The position numbers and the translations under genes are program-made. From Persicaria tinctoria (Eukaryota > Streptophyta > Magnoliopsida > Caryophyllales > Polygonaceae), in contig JBANSL010000003.1 of the NCBI GenBank assembly GCA_037127255.1, positions 126,501 through 190,500 of the forward strand: a stretch of DNA of 64,000 nt. The letters are read 5' to 3'. The notes beneath the pieces were generated by a model. That model was not told the DNA's origin. It made no database searches and saw only the letters and a program-made list of their open reading frames with translations. The first letter of the stretch is position 1, and the number at the start of each line of letters is the position of its first letter. Positions 37,630-48,412 of the stretch are shown piece after piece.

Positions 37630-38214
37630 AGAATAATAATAATATATTATTAGTATTATTATTTTGAGCAAATATTATAATTATAATTATAATCATAATC
37701 TTCCATTTATAATAATAATAATAATATTTGTTTATAATAATAATATTATTATTATTTGAGAAAATATTATTTATAACTATAATAATAATTTTCAATTTAT
37801 AATAATAATATTATTATTATTATATAATATTATAATATAATTTAATAATAATATTAATTTATAATAATAATAATATTATTATTATTATATTATTATTATA
37901 TCATATTTTTTTCTTGTAAAGAATAATTATTTTATAATAATAACAATAAAAATAAGTAATATTATTTTATTTTATTTTTAATTATAACGTGGGATTATTA
38001 TTATTATTATTATACCCATTTAGAGTTACAAGAGGCAAATAGCTAATTAAATACATTATTCTTCCCAACTATCAATCGATAATGAGACAATATTGGTGAA
38101 TCTCGTCTCAATTCCTTTCCGTCCTGATCTAGTAAGATAATGTAGCCAAATATGTTGAACATTATAATTAATTATACAATCATTGTATGAATTATTAATA
38201 GTATTATAATATTA

Positions 38215-38246
<32 letters not shown>

Positions 38247-38531
38247 GAATAATATAGTTGAGAATAATACCATATTCAACATATTATACTAAATAATGAA
38301 TTATGAAAGCATTTTTCACTTTGCAAATTTATATAATATTTTATTATTTTTATATGCGGGACAAGGCCCGTCCCGTCCCGATCCCGTCCCGTCCAGACAC
38401 CATCCCGTCCCGATCCCGTCCCGAAAAAAAATGTCAATCCCATCCCGATCCCGTTCCGAAAAAATTTCGCGGGACGAGTCCCGTCCCGGCCCAATCCCGT
38501 CCCGTCCCGTCCCGTCCCGTGCCCACCCCTA
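37434..38531. mobile_element. Non-autonomous hAT-type transposon with 8-bp target duplication
   Basis: Terminal inverted repeats TAGGGGTGGGCAC (37434-37446) and GTGCCCACCCCTA (38519-38531) are flanked by TAATTAGC (37426-37433) and TAATTAGA (38532-38539), an 8-bp duplication with one mismatch, as hAT transposases make. The ends are rich in GATCCCGTCCC-type subterminal repeats that run in the same direction at both ends. There is no transposase frame; minus-strand frames of 80-120 aa are translations of repeats. The interior is almost pure AAT/ATT sequence. The TIR start matches that of common plant hAT MITEs. Confidence 0.8.
37590..38340. repeat. AAT/ATT low-complexity core of the hAT element
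   Basis: Alternating (AAT)n and (ATT)n tracts form many self-complementary stretches, for example 37596-37630, 37800-37890 and 38205-38250. This is probably expanded microsatellite inside the transposon. Confidence 0.85.
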
Positions 38532-38588
38532 TAATTAGATATCCTAGATAGATATTTGAACAAATTTTTCCTTTTTAATTTCGTTATT

Positions 38589-38589
38589 C

Positions 38590-38652
<63 letters not shown>
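38589..38652. repeat. (AAT)n microsatellite, about 21 repeats
   Basis: An uninterrupted ATA/AAT run just downstream of the hAT element and directly upstream of the reverse-transcriptase relic. Confidence 0.95.
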
Positions 38653-38661
38653 TCAATTTTG

Positions 38662-38786
38662 GATATGATTCGGAGTTTTCCGCGTGGCACGTCATGTGGG
38701 AGGGATGGGTTCCTTGCTCAACATCTTTTGGATTGTTTGGGTGGAGCAGCTGTTGCTATTTCAGATGATTTGATCGTCTCTATTAC
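38662..38786 (+). pseudogene. Reverse-transcriptase relic, first half (non-LTR type)
   Basis: The + strand reads DMIRSFPRGTSCGRDGFLAQ then HLLDCLGGAAVAISDDLIVSI, ending after two bases of a Thr codon where the Athila-like element is inserted. The frame resumes exactly at 56645 beyond that element. The IRSFPxGTSxGxDGLxxQHL pattern is that of a plant RT-domain family, usually followed by GEFIASAPLTPL and GIRPIAVG. About 41 codons are left here and the (AAT)n tract cuts off the upstream part. The family is recalled from pattern and not searched. Confidence 0.55.
38782..38786. other. Target-site duplication ATTAC of the Athila-like element
   Basis: ATTAC at 38782-38786 is repeated at 56640-56644 immediately outside the two LTR ends. 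Removing the element and one copy restores the reading frame of the RT relic, which confirms the insertion boundaries. Confidence 0.95.
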
Positions 38787-40048
38787 TGACGGAGGGGAAA
38801 CCTGTCGTTGATTCCGTCAAAGAAACTCAAACCTATAACTAGTACAGTAATAAGTAAGAGGTCGATCCCACAGGGAAATTTATAACTCTAGTGTGATTTT
38901 AACGTTGATTAAGTAACCAGAGAGGGGGGGTTTATGGTGAAAGTTGTTAAGTAAATTAGCGAAAGCAGAATAAGTGAATTTGGTTTAGACAATTGCGAGA
39001 AGCAATTCCACCTACAATTTTCCACTTTATCGGATTGAAGCGATCCTTGTAACTTCTTCTCGTCCTATTATGGTTCCTATGAATGCCCTTGTCCCGACCT
39101 AATATAGTTACTAGTCCAATCAGTCCTAGAAACCCTTATCAATCGAACAGTCCCTAAAGAAGGATTTAACCCAATTGATAGCTTTAAGTTCAGAGATTAG
39201 CCAAGGTATTTGCAGTCCCTAAAGAAGGATTTAACAACACATTCAACTTCCTACTCATTCAATTAGTTCAATCAGCCCTAAAGGAATAAGTTTGCCACTT
39301 AGGTTAAGGTTCACAATCAGGAATCTACAAAACCTTAGCGATTGAATTGATCTAACGAGTTGGCCAGACAAGATAGAACAAAACAATAATTAATTAAGCA
39401 CAAAGAAGTTGAAGCATTCACAAATAGGAAACTAGGAGCGAGAATTAGAAACTCACAATCAATCTGAATAAAGCTTCAAATTGCAGGCAGAATAGATGAG
39501 TTTAGTTCCTCATGGAAGACATACCTCAAAATCTCTAAAGTGTCTAATCGACGTCTCAATAGAATGAAAAGTAATGAAAAATAACATAAAAGGCCTCTTA
39601 AAAAGATCAAAGTCGGCCCCCAACAATCATAGAATAAAACTAGGGTTTTCCGAAAAAACACGCTCCGCGCCTGTCCGTACGTGCGGCGGCCGCCGCAAGG
39701 GTTGCGGCGCCCGCGGCACCTCTGGCGCGGCCGCGTCACCTTTGGCGCGGCCGCGTCACCTTTGGCGCGCCCGCGTCACGTTTTGCCGTGGCTCTTTCTT
39801 TCTTTGCGGCTTCTCTTCTCGTCTTGCTTCTTCTTCCTTGTTCCTTCCTATGTATCTTGTGTTCCTCTTCGAGATATTGCATCTCCCCAACGTGTTTCGA
39901 TTCAATCTGCGAGATAAACACAAGATTGCGCAGAATCCGAACTCTTCTAAAATAAACACAAGATGCTATTTAACGACAAAGCAAGCACGAAATGCAACCT
40001 ATCTAAACTAATTATAACTATAATGCCTATCTAAAATATGCATTATCA
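38787..40048 (-). repeat. 3' LTR of the Athila-like element (1262 bp)
   Basis: It differs from the right LTR by about seven single-base changes (six transitions) and one extra 20-bp GC-rich unit at about 39725-39780 (GGCGCGGCCGCGTCACCTTT). It contains the plant-LTR motif GTCGATCCCACAGGG and a CpG-rich patch at 39675-39780. Its open frames are shadows of the low-complexity GC-rich patch. Confidence 0.93.
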
Positions 40049-40059
40049 AATCCCCCACA
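40049..40059 (-). other. Polypurine tract of the Athila-like element, hit by LARD-B
   Basis: On the sense strand TGTGGGGGATT precedes the 3' LTR. The second Athila-like element has the equivalent tract at 63525-63535. LARD-B inserted exactly here, and its CCACA duplication (40055-40059) is part of the tract. Confidence 0.8.
40055..40059. other. Target-site duplication CCACA of LARD-B (left copy)
   Basis: CCACA at 40055-40059 is repeated at 51262-51266 just beyond the right LTR. Joining the flanks gives CCCCCACACTTAACCTTTGC, which is precisely the uninterrupted sequence of the second Athila-like element at 63529 onward. Confidence 0.95.
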
Positions 40060-42908
40060 TGTAACGGCCCAGAATTATGATTTCCGGGTTACGTTTCAAG
40101 GGATAAAACCCCTTGTTCGGATCTTGCAATCCAGGTACGGGTTGAGTTTTAAAACAAAATATTTGTACTAAAAGAAGGGATTTCGAACCCTTAAAGATCG
40201 CGGATCCATTGGGGATCAAATACCTGCCTTAGTCTAATCGTGAAATCGAGCGAAAGCAAAAATAAGGTTGAGTTTAAATACAATCCGAAAAGGAGTATAA
40301 AAGAGAGGAAGTGTGGTGGTCTCTCAACCTCTCGATCTAACGCCAAAAGTCTGAACCCGCCAAGCATCCACCTAAGCAACGATAGCGGCTAACGGTTACC
40401 TGAATCTAAAAAAAATGAGGGGGATCTGGGTCAATCATCAGGTCACTCATGCGCGTATGTAAACACACTCTGAGAGGCATATAATAAGCATCTTATTCTT
40501 AAGATGAAATGCGTAATGTCATGCGTAAATTAAATCACATATATATACTGACAGTTTAATATAATGCAGAAAGCGATAAATGGATCCACACAGAATGCCA
40601 AGTGGCATGTCCCTCTCGTACCTCCACCCCCTTTCAATAGGGCGGAGACTGGCCAGTTCGGTGCTATAGCATATCAATTTCCTCGTGGTGGTGCACAAAC
40701 CACGGCATCATCATATCATATCATCTCATCGCTTGCCCGATGGTGCTGGGCTATCATATCATGCTCATATAGACTCGATTGACTCAGGGTACCCAATGAG
40801 GCTGGGCTACCCTATGACCCTAGCAAGGACTCTAGAACTATCACAGATAACGGCCGTTCTCTTGCAAGGACATATAGCAATCATATGATTTTCATTTTAG
40901 CTCCTAAGCATGATTCTAAGTCGTATGGTGCATGGACACTAGCCTACTATATAACACCCAGTGCATAGAGCGCCCATCATGAGTAAGTTCAAAGAACTTA
41001 CCTGGAGTAGCAGATCAGCAAGACGAAAAGCAGCAAGGTATAAGCAAGCAAGTTACAGATCACCTAGCAATTATTAATAAATATGCATAAGTAAACTGCA
41101 CACAACGGGATCCATTTACCACTACATAACATGCTCAACAATCCATTAATCATAGCATCATCAGCATCCTTTATCTCAACATCTCATATCATCTTATTCC
41201 ATTGTCATTTTCATAACGGGCTCAATCATACTTAAATCCATAAAATCCCACCCGCTAGTCAAGTTGTTAGTCAAAACAATTACTTCAAAATTATAATTAG
41301 CCATTTCTAATTCATAAAATATTTAATCTTTAAAACTACTTCCAAAAATACGATTAAATAATCCCGGCATACTTTAGTAAAAATCATCATTCTAGGGACT
41401 TAATTAGCTTTCAACCGTTACTAAATAATTCAATTTATATACTTAAAAACCGACCCTTTTTAAATATCGACACACAAATCAATTTCTAAATAATCAATTA
41501 TCGGTTATCGGTTGAACAATTAATTAATAAGTTAATTAATTAAATAAATAACGAATAAATCTGAACCGAGCCAACGCTTTTAACCCAAACCGAACCGAAC
41601 CCGTTTTATCTATAATTCCCAACCGGTTCAATATTAACAAATGAAATAAAGTAAACAAGGAGGCGGGCCCACGGGTCTCCATCTTCCTCCCGAGTTGAGC
41701 TCCCGCCTGCGCGGCCATGGAGATCGACGGCGCCGGCCTGCGCCTCTCAGCTCCGCCTCGACCTTGCTCACCCGGACTCGCCCAGACCGGACTCTCGCAC
41801 CTCCCACGCCTAGTGTGGCTCACGCTCACATCTCACGCATCGCCCGCTCCTCGCACTCAAGCTCGACTCGCACTCACGCATCGCCGGATCTCTCGAGCTC
41901 GCCGGAGCTCTCGAGCACGCCCGATCAACCCGCACTCAGCTCACGCTCTCTTCCCGACCCATAAGCATCGAAAAAGACTGAAAAAAAGAATCGAAACGAG
42001 GATAAATTCGGAGCTCACCGAGATGGATTTTTCGCGACTTCGGAGCTCCCGATCGGAGTTATGGGCGTCGTCGGTGGCTTGCGATGGCTCATCGGATCTG
42101 CGTCGGACATGGGTGAGCGAGATGGTAGGGCTCGAGAGTGGTTTGGATCGGAAAAGAGGGAGAATGGCTTACCGGAAGGTTGGTTCACGATCAAACGGAC
42201 GGGTGATCTTCGGAGGCTCGTCGATGACGCCAAGAGCTCCGGGGCTGCTGCGATTGCTCTTCGATGAAAGAGGAGGCGGCGAGGATGACAACGACGATGA
42301 AGAGGATCCAAGGTGTGCTGTGTGGAGATGGTGGCGAGAGGATGAACCGAGGGATGTAGTGGCGTTGGATCGATGGTGTTGAAGGCGCGACGTTAGATGG
42401 CGGTGGAGTAGCTGAATCGCAGAGGGGAGTAGGAGGGACGGGTGACCAGAAGTGAAAGGAGGAGGGAGTGCAGGAAGGTTACAGTGATGGGATGATTGAA
42501 AGGGGGATGGACAGATGGGTTTATAGGCAAGGGGAGGGGCGGGTTTACAGCTATAAGGGGGGGGGGTTACTGTAGAACTAGCCGGGAGGGTGGCTTGATG
42601 GGAAAGGGTAATAAATGCACTTGTCAAATCTTAACTACTCGAAAATAAATCCCGAAACCCGCTTTCTGATCTTAATTTGACGCGATTAAATTAAATATTC
42701 AAATCCGAGATAGGTAACAAGTCCCGAAAATATTTCCAAGTTCGAATAACAAATTTATGCTAGGAGTGGTCTCGAGGAATAAAATAATTCGGTTTATCGA
42801 ATACGAAAATTTTCAAAATTTTCCGGAGTCTTGGATGTTGAACGAATTTTAATTAGAATAAAATCTATAATTTATATAAATAATATTTTAAGAATCTCGG
42901 ACGTTACA
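40060..42908 (-). repeat. 3' LTR of LARD-B
   Basis: Written on the + strand it starts TGTAACGGCC and ends CGGACGTTACA. On the sense strand it shares with LARD-A and LARD-C the GC-rich exon-like block (about 41680-42400 here), the AACGGCCGTT palindrome (40849-40858), the hairpinned splice donor (40983-41001) and the terminal hairpins (40068-40115). The 221-aa + strand frame at 41717-42382 is antisense to the element and is not a recognisable protein. Confidence 0.93.
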
Positions 42909-42920
42909 TCATCCACCTCT
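42909..42920 (-). other. Polypurine tract (LARD-B)
   Basis: AGAGGTGGATGA on the sense strand, directly adjacent to the 3' LTR and identical to the tract of LARD-A. Confidence 0.85.
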
Positions 42921-44639
42921 AAAAACAAGTCTCGTCCTCGAGACTAAAATTATCTTAAAGTAAGAGGATAAAGTTTGAAATCGGTGAGTCCAAGGATCAT
43001 ACCATTGATCCCATAAGTACCTCATAGGTGCCCCTATAAGATCCTCACAGCATCTTCGTCGTGATCATAATATCCCCAAGCGATCGTAGCAAGAATGTGA
43101 TATGGGCCCCTATCATATCCTTACCCCGACTTCTCAGTTATATTATAACTCAAAAAGCATCATAGTGTCTAATAGGTCTTGGCAAGGAATCTATAAGTGC
43201 CCCTATAAATGCTTGTATCTACTTCGTGGGGCGTCATAATGTAAATCCAATCTCGAAAAGTTTCAAAGAGTTTTGTAAATGGAAAGATTGACCTTCAAAT
43301 CATTGAAATTCTCGATAGCGCTTATTCCTTAAAAATCCAAGTTAGTCTTTTTCAAAACCATTCAAAATCTTCAAATCCGACGTTAGTAAAGCAATTTCAT
43401 ATCACGAGATGTGGAATCATCCACCTCTAAAGACTAATCTCATATTCTCTTCCTAGTTTCCGAATCAAAACAATCATCATTCTCAACTCAACATGAACAA
43501 AAGTAAACCAACTCATCAACTCATAACATCATCAGCCACCTCTCATGTGGCAAATCTCAACATCAATCATGATAATCTCAACCACATAACATTTTTACCC
43601 ATAACATAAATCATACCATCCATTCAGAACATGTCAAAAGCAATAACAAAATCTCAACATCATACCACGAGCCATAAGGCATATCTACATCATACTGAAG
43701 GAATCACAAGTCCATGATCGAATTCTCATAAGTTATCATGCAAGCACACATGTCAAGAGATCAATGGCTAGGTGTCACAGGGTTAGTATGTCAGTACACA
43801 TCAATTCTCAAAATCGCATAACATCGCACTACAAGTAGAACCAGTCATAGCAGATTTATCATGTCAACATATCAACACATCAAGGCCATGCCTATTAAGA
43901 TTCAGAAAAGGAAGTTCAAGTAGTATATAATTCACCAACATGTCAGCATGCCCTAAAGACATCACCTCAACTCATCACAATATCGAATGACGGTCATTTA
44001 GTAACCAGGCACCATTGAGTCATGTTCATCATTTGACGTATCAATAATCATGTTTAACTATATAATACATCATCATGCTTTCATATAATAACACATCATT
44101 ATCTCATATATCATGTCGCAACACATCCTAACATGCTTCTACAACAGCATAACAGGTTAGCAAATCATCAATATATCATGATAGCATTTGTCACTTTCAT
44201 TAGATTTCAATATTGCATATCAACATGTAGTATTGTTCCATACCAAGTTCCTCATGGTCGCTATCTAACATCATGCCAGTACATATTTACAAGTCATGTA
44301 AGCAAGAGAATTCCCAAATTATCATCATTACGTCAACAAGTCTCAATTTGCTATTATGCTCAAAATTATTGCAAAACATCATATATGAACATAGTCAATT
44401 CAAGCTAGCAACTTTCATCATAACCTTATCAGATACCAATCCAAGTTCCTTAGCATTCGCAGTTTATACTTTTATAGACAAAGGAAGTTAGATCATGCTT
44501 AACAACTCACATTAGCAACACATCAAGACATCATGGTATATAAGAACTGCAAGGCATTGAATCATATAATCATAATCAATGGACCCTCAGGAAACATTCA
44601 TTACCAAGTCAGCACATCAACACGTAAATTTCATCGTCA

Positions 44640-45015
44640 GGTCAGTGCAACATCGCCATCAACTAATTTAGAAGGATTAAGAGTTAGAACGGAGGACACT
44701 CCCGCTCGCAAGTCATATCGTACTCAGTAATCGTCATCATCAAAATGTGCTTGTCCTGCCAAAATCGTTGACCTTGAGGCCCGTGGGTTATGGGCCCACG
44801 CCTTCGCGGTGTTGCTCTATCGCTATCCGTCTTCCCATTATCTCTTTCATGCAGTCGCTCGTTCAACGCGTCGTGTAGGAGTTCAAGTTAGCGAAGATAG
44901 GGGAGGGACAAGAGCGGACAACCCAATGTTTATTTCGGAACAAACACAGACCAACCCAAAAGATGACAACTAGAGACGAAATTCCGACCTGAGAATATCA
45001 ACGATGCCCTTATGG
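44640..45015 (-). other. Conserved LARD internal island (LARD-B copy)
   Basis: Shares with the A and C copies the words GATAGGGGAGGGACAAGAGCGGAC-like (here at about 44895-44920), CAACGATGCCCTTAT, and a central inverted repeat: CGTGGG/CCCACG around 44782-44800, where C has ATGGGTC/GACCCAT at 61736-61752. This is the most diverged of the three copies. Confidence 0.5.
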
Positions 45016-47965
45016 AAGTCCATTAAGTTATAATTGCGGTAAGCAAACACGAATTCATCATGGAGCATATCAATTACACTAATCCACGCTAACATGTACC
45101 TATCTCAGGGGAGCAACATTCGTATTCATTTCCAACGACACGATCGATTCCTATACTGATGCATGCGAGACAAGATAGTAGTCTATTATTCCATGAAGCA
45201 GATATGCCTATCAACTTAATCAAGTTATGCGGAATCAAGAATGATCATGCAGGGTTCGAGGTCATGTGGGATTTAACGATGATGACGAGTATGGTGTATG
45301 TGAACGAATGCACAAGCATGGTGTACGCATCAATAGGTGAGGTCAAATATGGCATGGCTAGGTGTAACATAACAACCAGATTAAGCATCATACGAGATCA
45401 TATAGGAGAAACCTAGTAATTAACTATCTCATCCAAACACACTGGTCATATAATAGGTCAAGCATGACACGTAATCATACGACGAGGTACATTTAGAAAG
45501 CACAGGTCTACATGATACTAGCGACACATAATGTGATACAAGCATAGTCAAGAGTCATTAAAAGGGGTTCAATAGGATGTTCACGAAACATGAGGCATCA
45601 TTAAAAGTAACAAGAAGGACATCATGGGCAATAGATTATAATCATGCTAGGAACGAATCATCATAGGACAGGTACAACATGTAATCATTTAGCGAGTCAT
45701 ATCGGAAATCATAAGTCCCACAGGATACTACTAGCACATATCGAATCATGACCACAATCAAGGTAACTCGACTAAATTCATTCTAACATTCATGCGTCAT
45801 GCATATGCGAAATGATATAACGTGGTGTGTGATCATGCGAGGTGCCAAGTCATACATCTATGCCAACACTAGAGGAATTCATAAGGTAATAGGGGAAACA
45901 CTACCGAGTGATAACATGTAAGCATGCTAGGATAAACCATCATATAAAGCAATTGATCATCGAATTCAACATCAATCTAATTTGCATGAGTAAGATATTT
46001 CAAGGTGATAGAAAGAGGGAAGGATCACACTATGAGAGACCTAGCTCGAGAGGGAATCAGCAATAATGCAAGCAAGGTATAAATTCGCACAAGTCACAAC
46101 CAATGGTCCTACATGATGCTAAAGGCTCAACATGACATTCGATACATACATGCGCTTGAATGACCAACACATCGATTTGCAAGAATCATATTAACATAGT
46201 CCGTCTATATAGAAGCATGGGAGGAATATAGCAATGCATAATGCAGGCCTACGCAACAGGCAATATGACTAGCATACAAGGTATGTACTCCAACTCAACA
46301 ACCATTTGAATAAGGCATGAATTTACCAAGACATCACGTCCAATAGCATGATCACAATTGAACTAATAATATAGTCAACAAATTAACCACGAGTAACATC
46401 GACTAATCATGCAGGGGAAATCATCATACGACGTTCATACAAGGGAAGTGTAACACACTATCATGGGCCTAATCTAAGGAAAGACAACCACTATATTCAG
46501 ACTCCTATCATGCGATTCGTGCTTCAAATCAGTCCTTAGTACGACCAATACAACAGGTCAATTAGACGTGCAAATGCGAAATATAATGAGGACAGGAAGC
46601 AAGGTGCAACGCGGGACCTAAGCAATAGGGCATGCATGGGTACAAAATGTCATACAACCACGAATTTACATTAAGGATCATCATCTTAACATGTACTGGA
46701 AATTACGTATCATATACGGCATGTTGACATCAAGTTATAACACATAATCATCAAGTATGGAAGTCACTCTATCATGATACCAGAACTGAACGATCACACT
46801 ATCATTAACCTATTTACAGGGAGAACATTAATCATGCGGCTTCCTAACACATGACATTTACATTCATGCACTAGTATGACGATGCAACATATTGAGTAGG
46901 GCATGCTGGGATGATAGACACGTAACATGTGTAACTTGGACTCACACAATGGCCATCATGAGCATTAAGGCATGCATCCATAAAGACTCAATTATACCAC
47001 ATATTCCCCATCCAACGCAACTAATCACACCACAATATCAAGTGCAAAACAACCAACAATCGCTAATCTGATGAATACAAAATAGATGGGCATGTTGTAG
47101 ATTCTTGTCATAAAACGAGTAATAGCATCAAGGCGTCATCCGCTAGTATGCTAAAGAGATCATTTACAGGCATTCACACGAAGAAGAGTTTATCACGCTA
47201 TTATGGACCTAACCCAGGAGAATAAAATTATCATGTAGGTTCATATCATGTGGTTTATGCTTCCAATCAATCATTAGTACAATTAATACAATAAGTCAAG
47301 TAGGCATGCTATGACAACGTAATCACAATAGAGAGTGAGGCATAACACAAGACTTGATCAATGTAACTAATCAAAGATATAATAACCTGAGCAACATTTT
47401 ACAATTGAGCATTTGCAAGGTACATGCAGGAGGTTACAAAATCATATCATGCAGTTCAGAGAGAGTCACCATTACAACTGGACAGAGATCCCTAAGGGCA
47501 ACCATTGACCTTTCCCAACTTACTCATCACCCCTATATCTCGTGGGACCTTGGTACGTACGACTCTTTGTGGCAAGAAAACCTCGATTGATCATCATAAG
47601 AATCAAGGAAGACAACCCCGGAAACACCTTACTTTTGATTCAAAATGACATCAAGAACTACCTTCCAATACTCACTCAGACAACCTCCATATACATACAT
47701 GAGTTTCTGACGCAATGTGTTTACCAACCCGATTCCGATGAAAGATACTGACATCCGGGAGAGAGACTCGATAGAACCGTCAAAGGGTTAACAAACATAG
47801 TGGAAGGGGCTATTTCACACAAGCTGGGTTGACCACATAGAATTAAGGGTACTCCCACTATCCCGTTTGTACAGATCAGTCGAAACACATTTAATTGTTA
47901 GGCATACCAATCAGACTTTAGCAGATCAAGCACTCAGCATAGAATTAGTCAATGACAATTATAAT

Positions 47966-48046
47966 GAACTCCTTCGAGGGAGGTCATACTCAGTCTCAAT
48001 ATATAAAGCACATCAAGCTATCTAATGTCGCTCTTCAAGGAGCGAC
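47966..48046 (-). other. Paired leader hairpins of LARD-B
   Basis: On the sense strand the first hairpin (48046 to 48027) has stem GTCGCTC/GAGCGAC and loop CTTGAA, and follows the same TGCCCCTCCGGTCA that precedes the LARD-A hairpin. The second (47985 to 47966) has GACCTCC/GGAGTTC (one mismatch) and loop CTCGAA. Both are 20 nt, as in LARD-A. Confidence 0.65.
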
Positions 48047-48396
48047 TGACCGGAGGGGCAAAAACCTCGCGATCCTACCTAACTCGCCACTCCAACCACC
48101 TTGGTGCAATCTCCTTGGAGTCTTCCGGACCCTCTGTAAAGAGCAAGCTAGTATTTTGCCTACCGTTCCCAACTACACCCAATAGGGGGGGTCTAGCGCC
48201 TTTACTACCCAATCGTGTCCCCGTTTTGTCGATTCTCCTTTTTTATTACAACTCGAGTTCATTACTTAGTCCAATTTTAGTTAAGCACATTAAATTCATT
48301 TTGCCCCTCTAAATCCTTTTCAAAAAGTCCTTGAAACTCGTGGGCGGTTTTCAAAACACACACTCGACCCTTGTGTACCCGAATTGCACAACCTAA

Positions 48397-48408
48397 GCTC
48401 TGATACCA
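48397..48408 (-). other. Primer binding site, tRNA-iMet type (LARD-B)
   Basis: GCTCTGATACCA on the + strand is the complement of TGGTATCAGAGC. It lies 4 nt from the 5' LTR end at 48413, the same spacing as in LARD-A. Confidence 0.95.
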
Positions 48409-48412
48409 TCTT

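Larger units (their letters stand above)
42921..48396 (-). other. Non-coding internal region of LARD-B
   Basis: About 5.5 kb rich in CATCA and ACATC-type words with no supported gene; frames of 60-95 aa have no recognisable features. The first part beside the 3' LTR (42920-43450) matches LARD-A and LARD-C, including a second purine-tract-like motif at 43418-43428. A conserved island lies at 44640-45015. The leader beside the primer site (about 47950-48396) matches LARD-A and carries the paired hairpins. Confidence 0.8.

Noticed and set aside
37429..37795. Frames of 80 and 120 aa in the hAT element
   Set aside because: Mono-residue runs (Ile, Asn, Tyr) and GRDG repeats from AAT and CCCGTC low-complexity sequence.
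41717..42382. 221-aa open frame in the LARD-B LTR (repeated at 50070-50735)
   Set aside because: It is antisense to the element, lies in the GC-rich LTR block, has no recognisable domain, and the homologous frame in LARD-A is broken by a stop.
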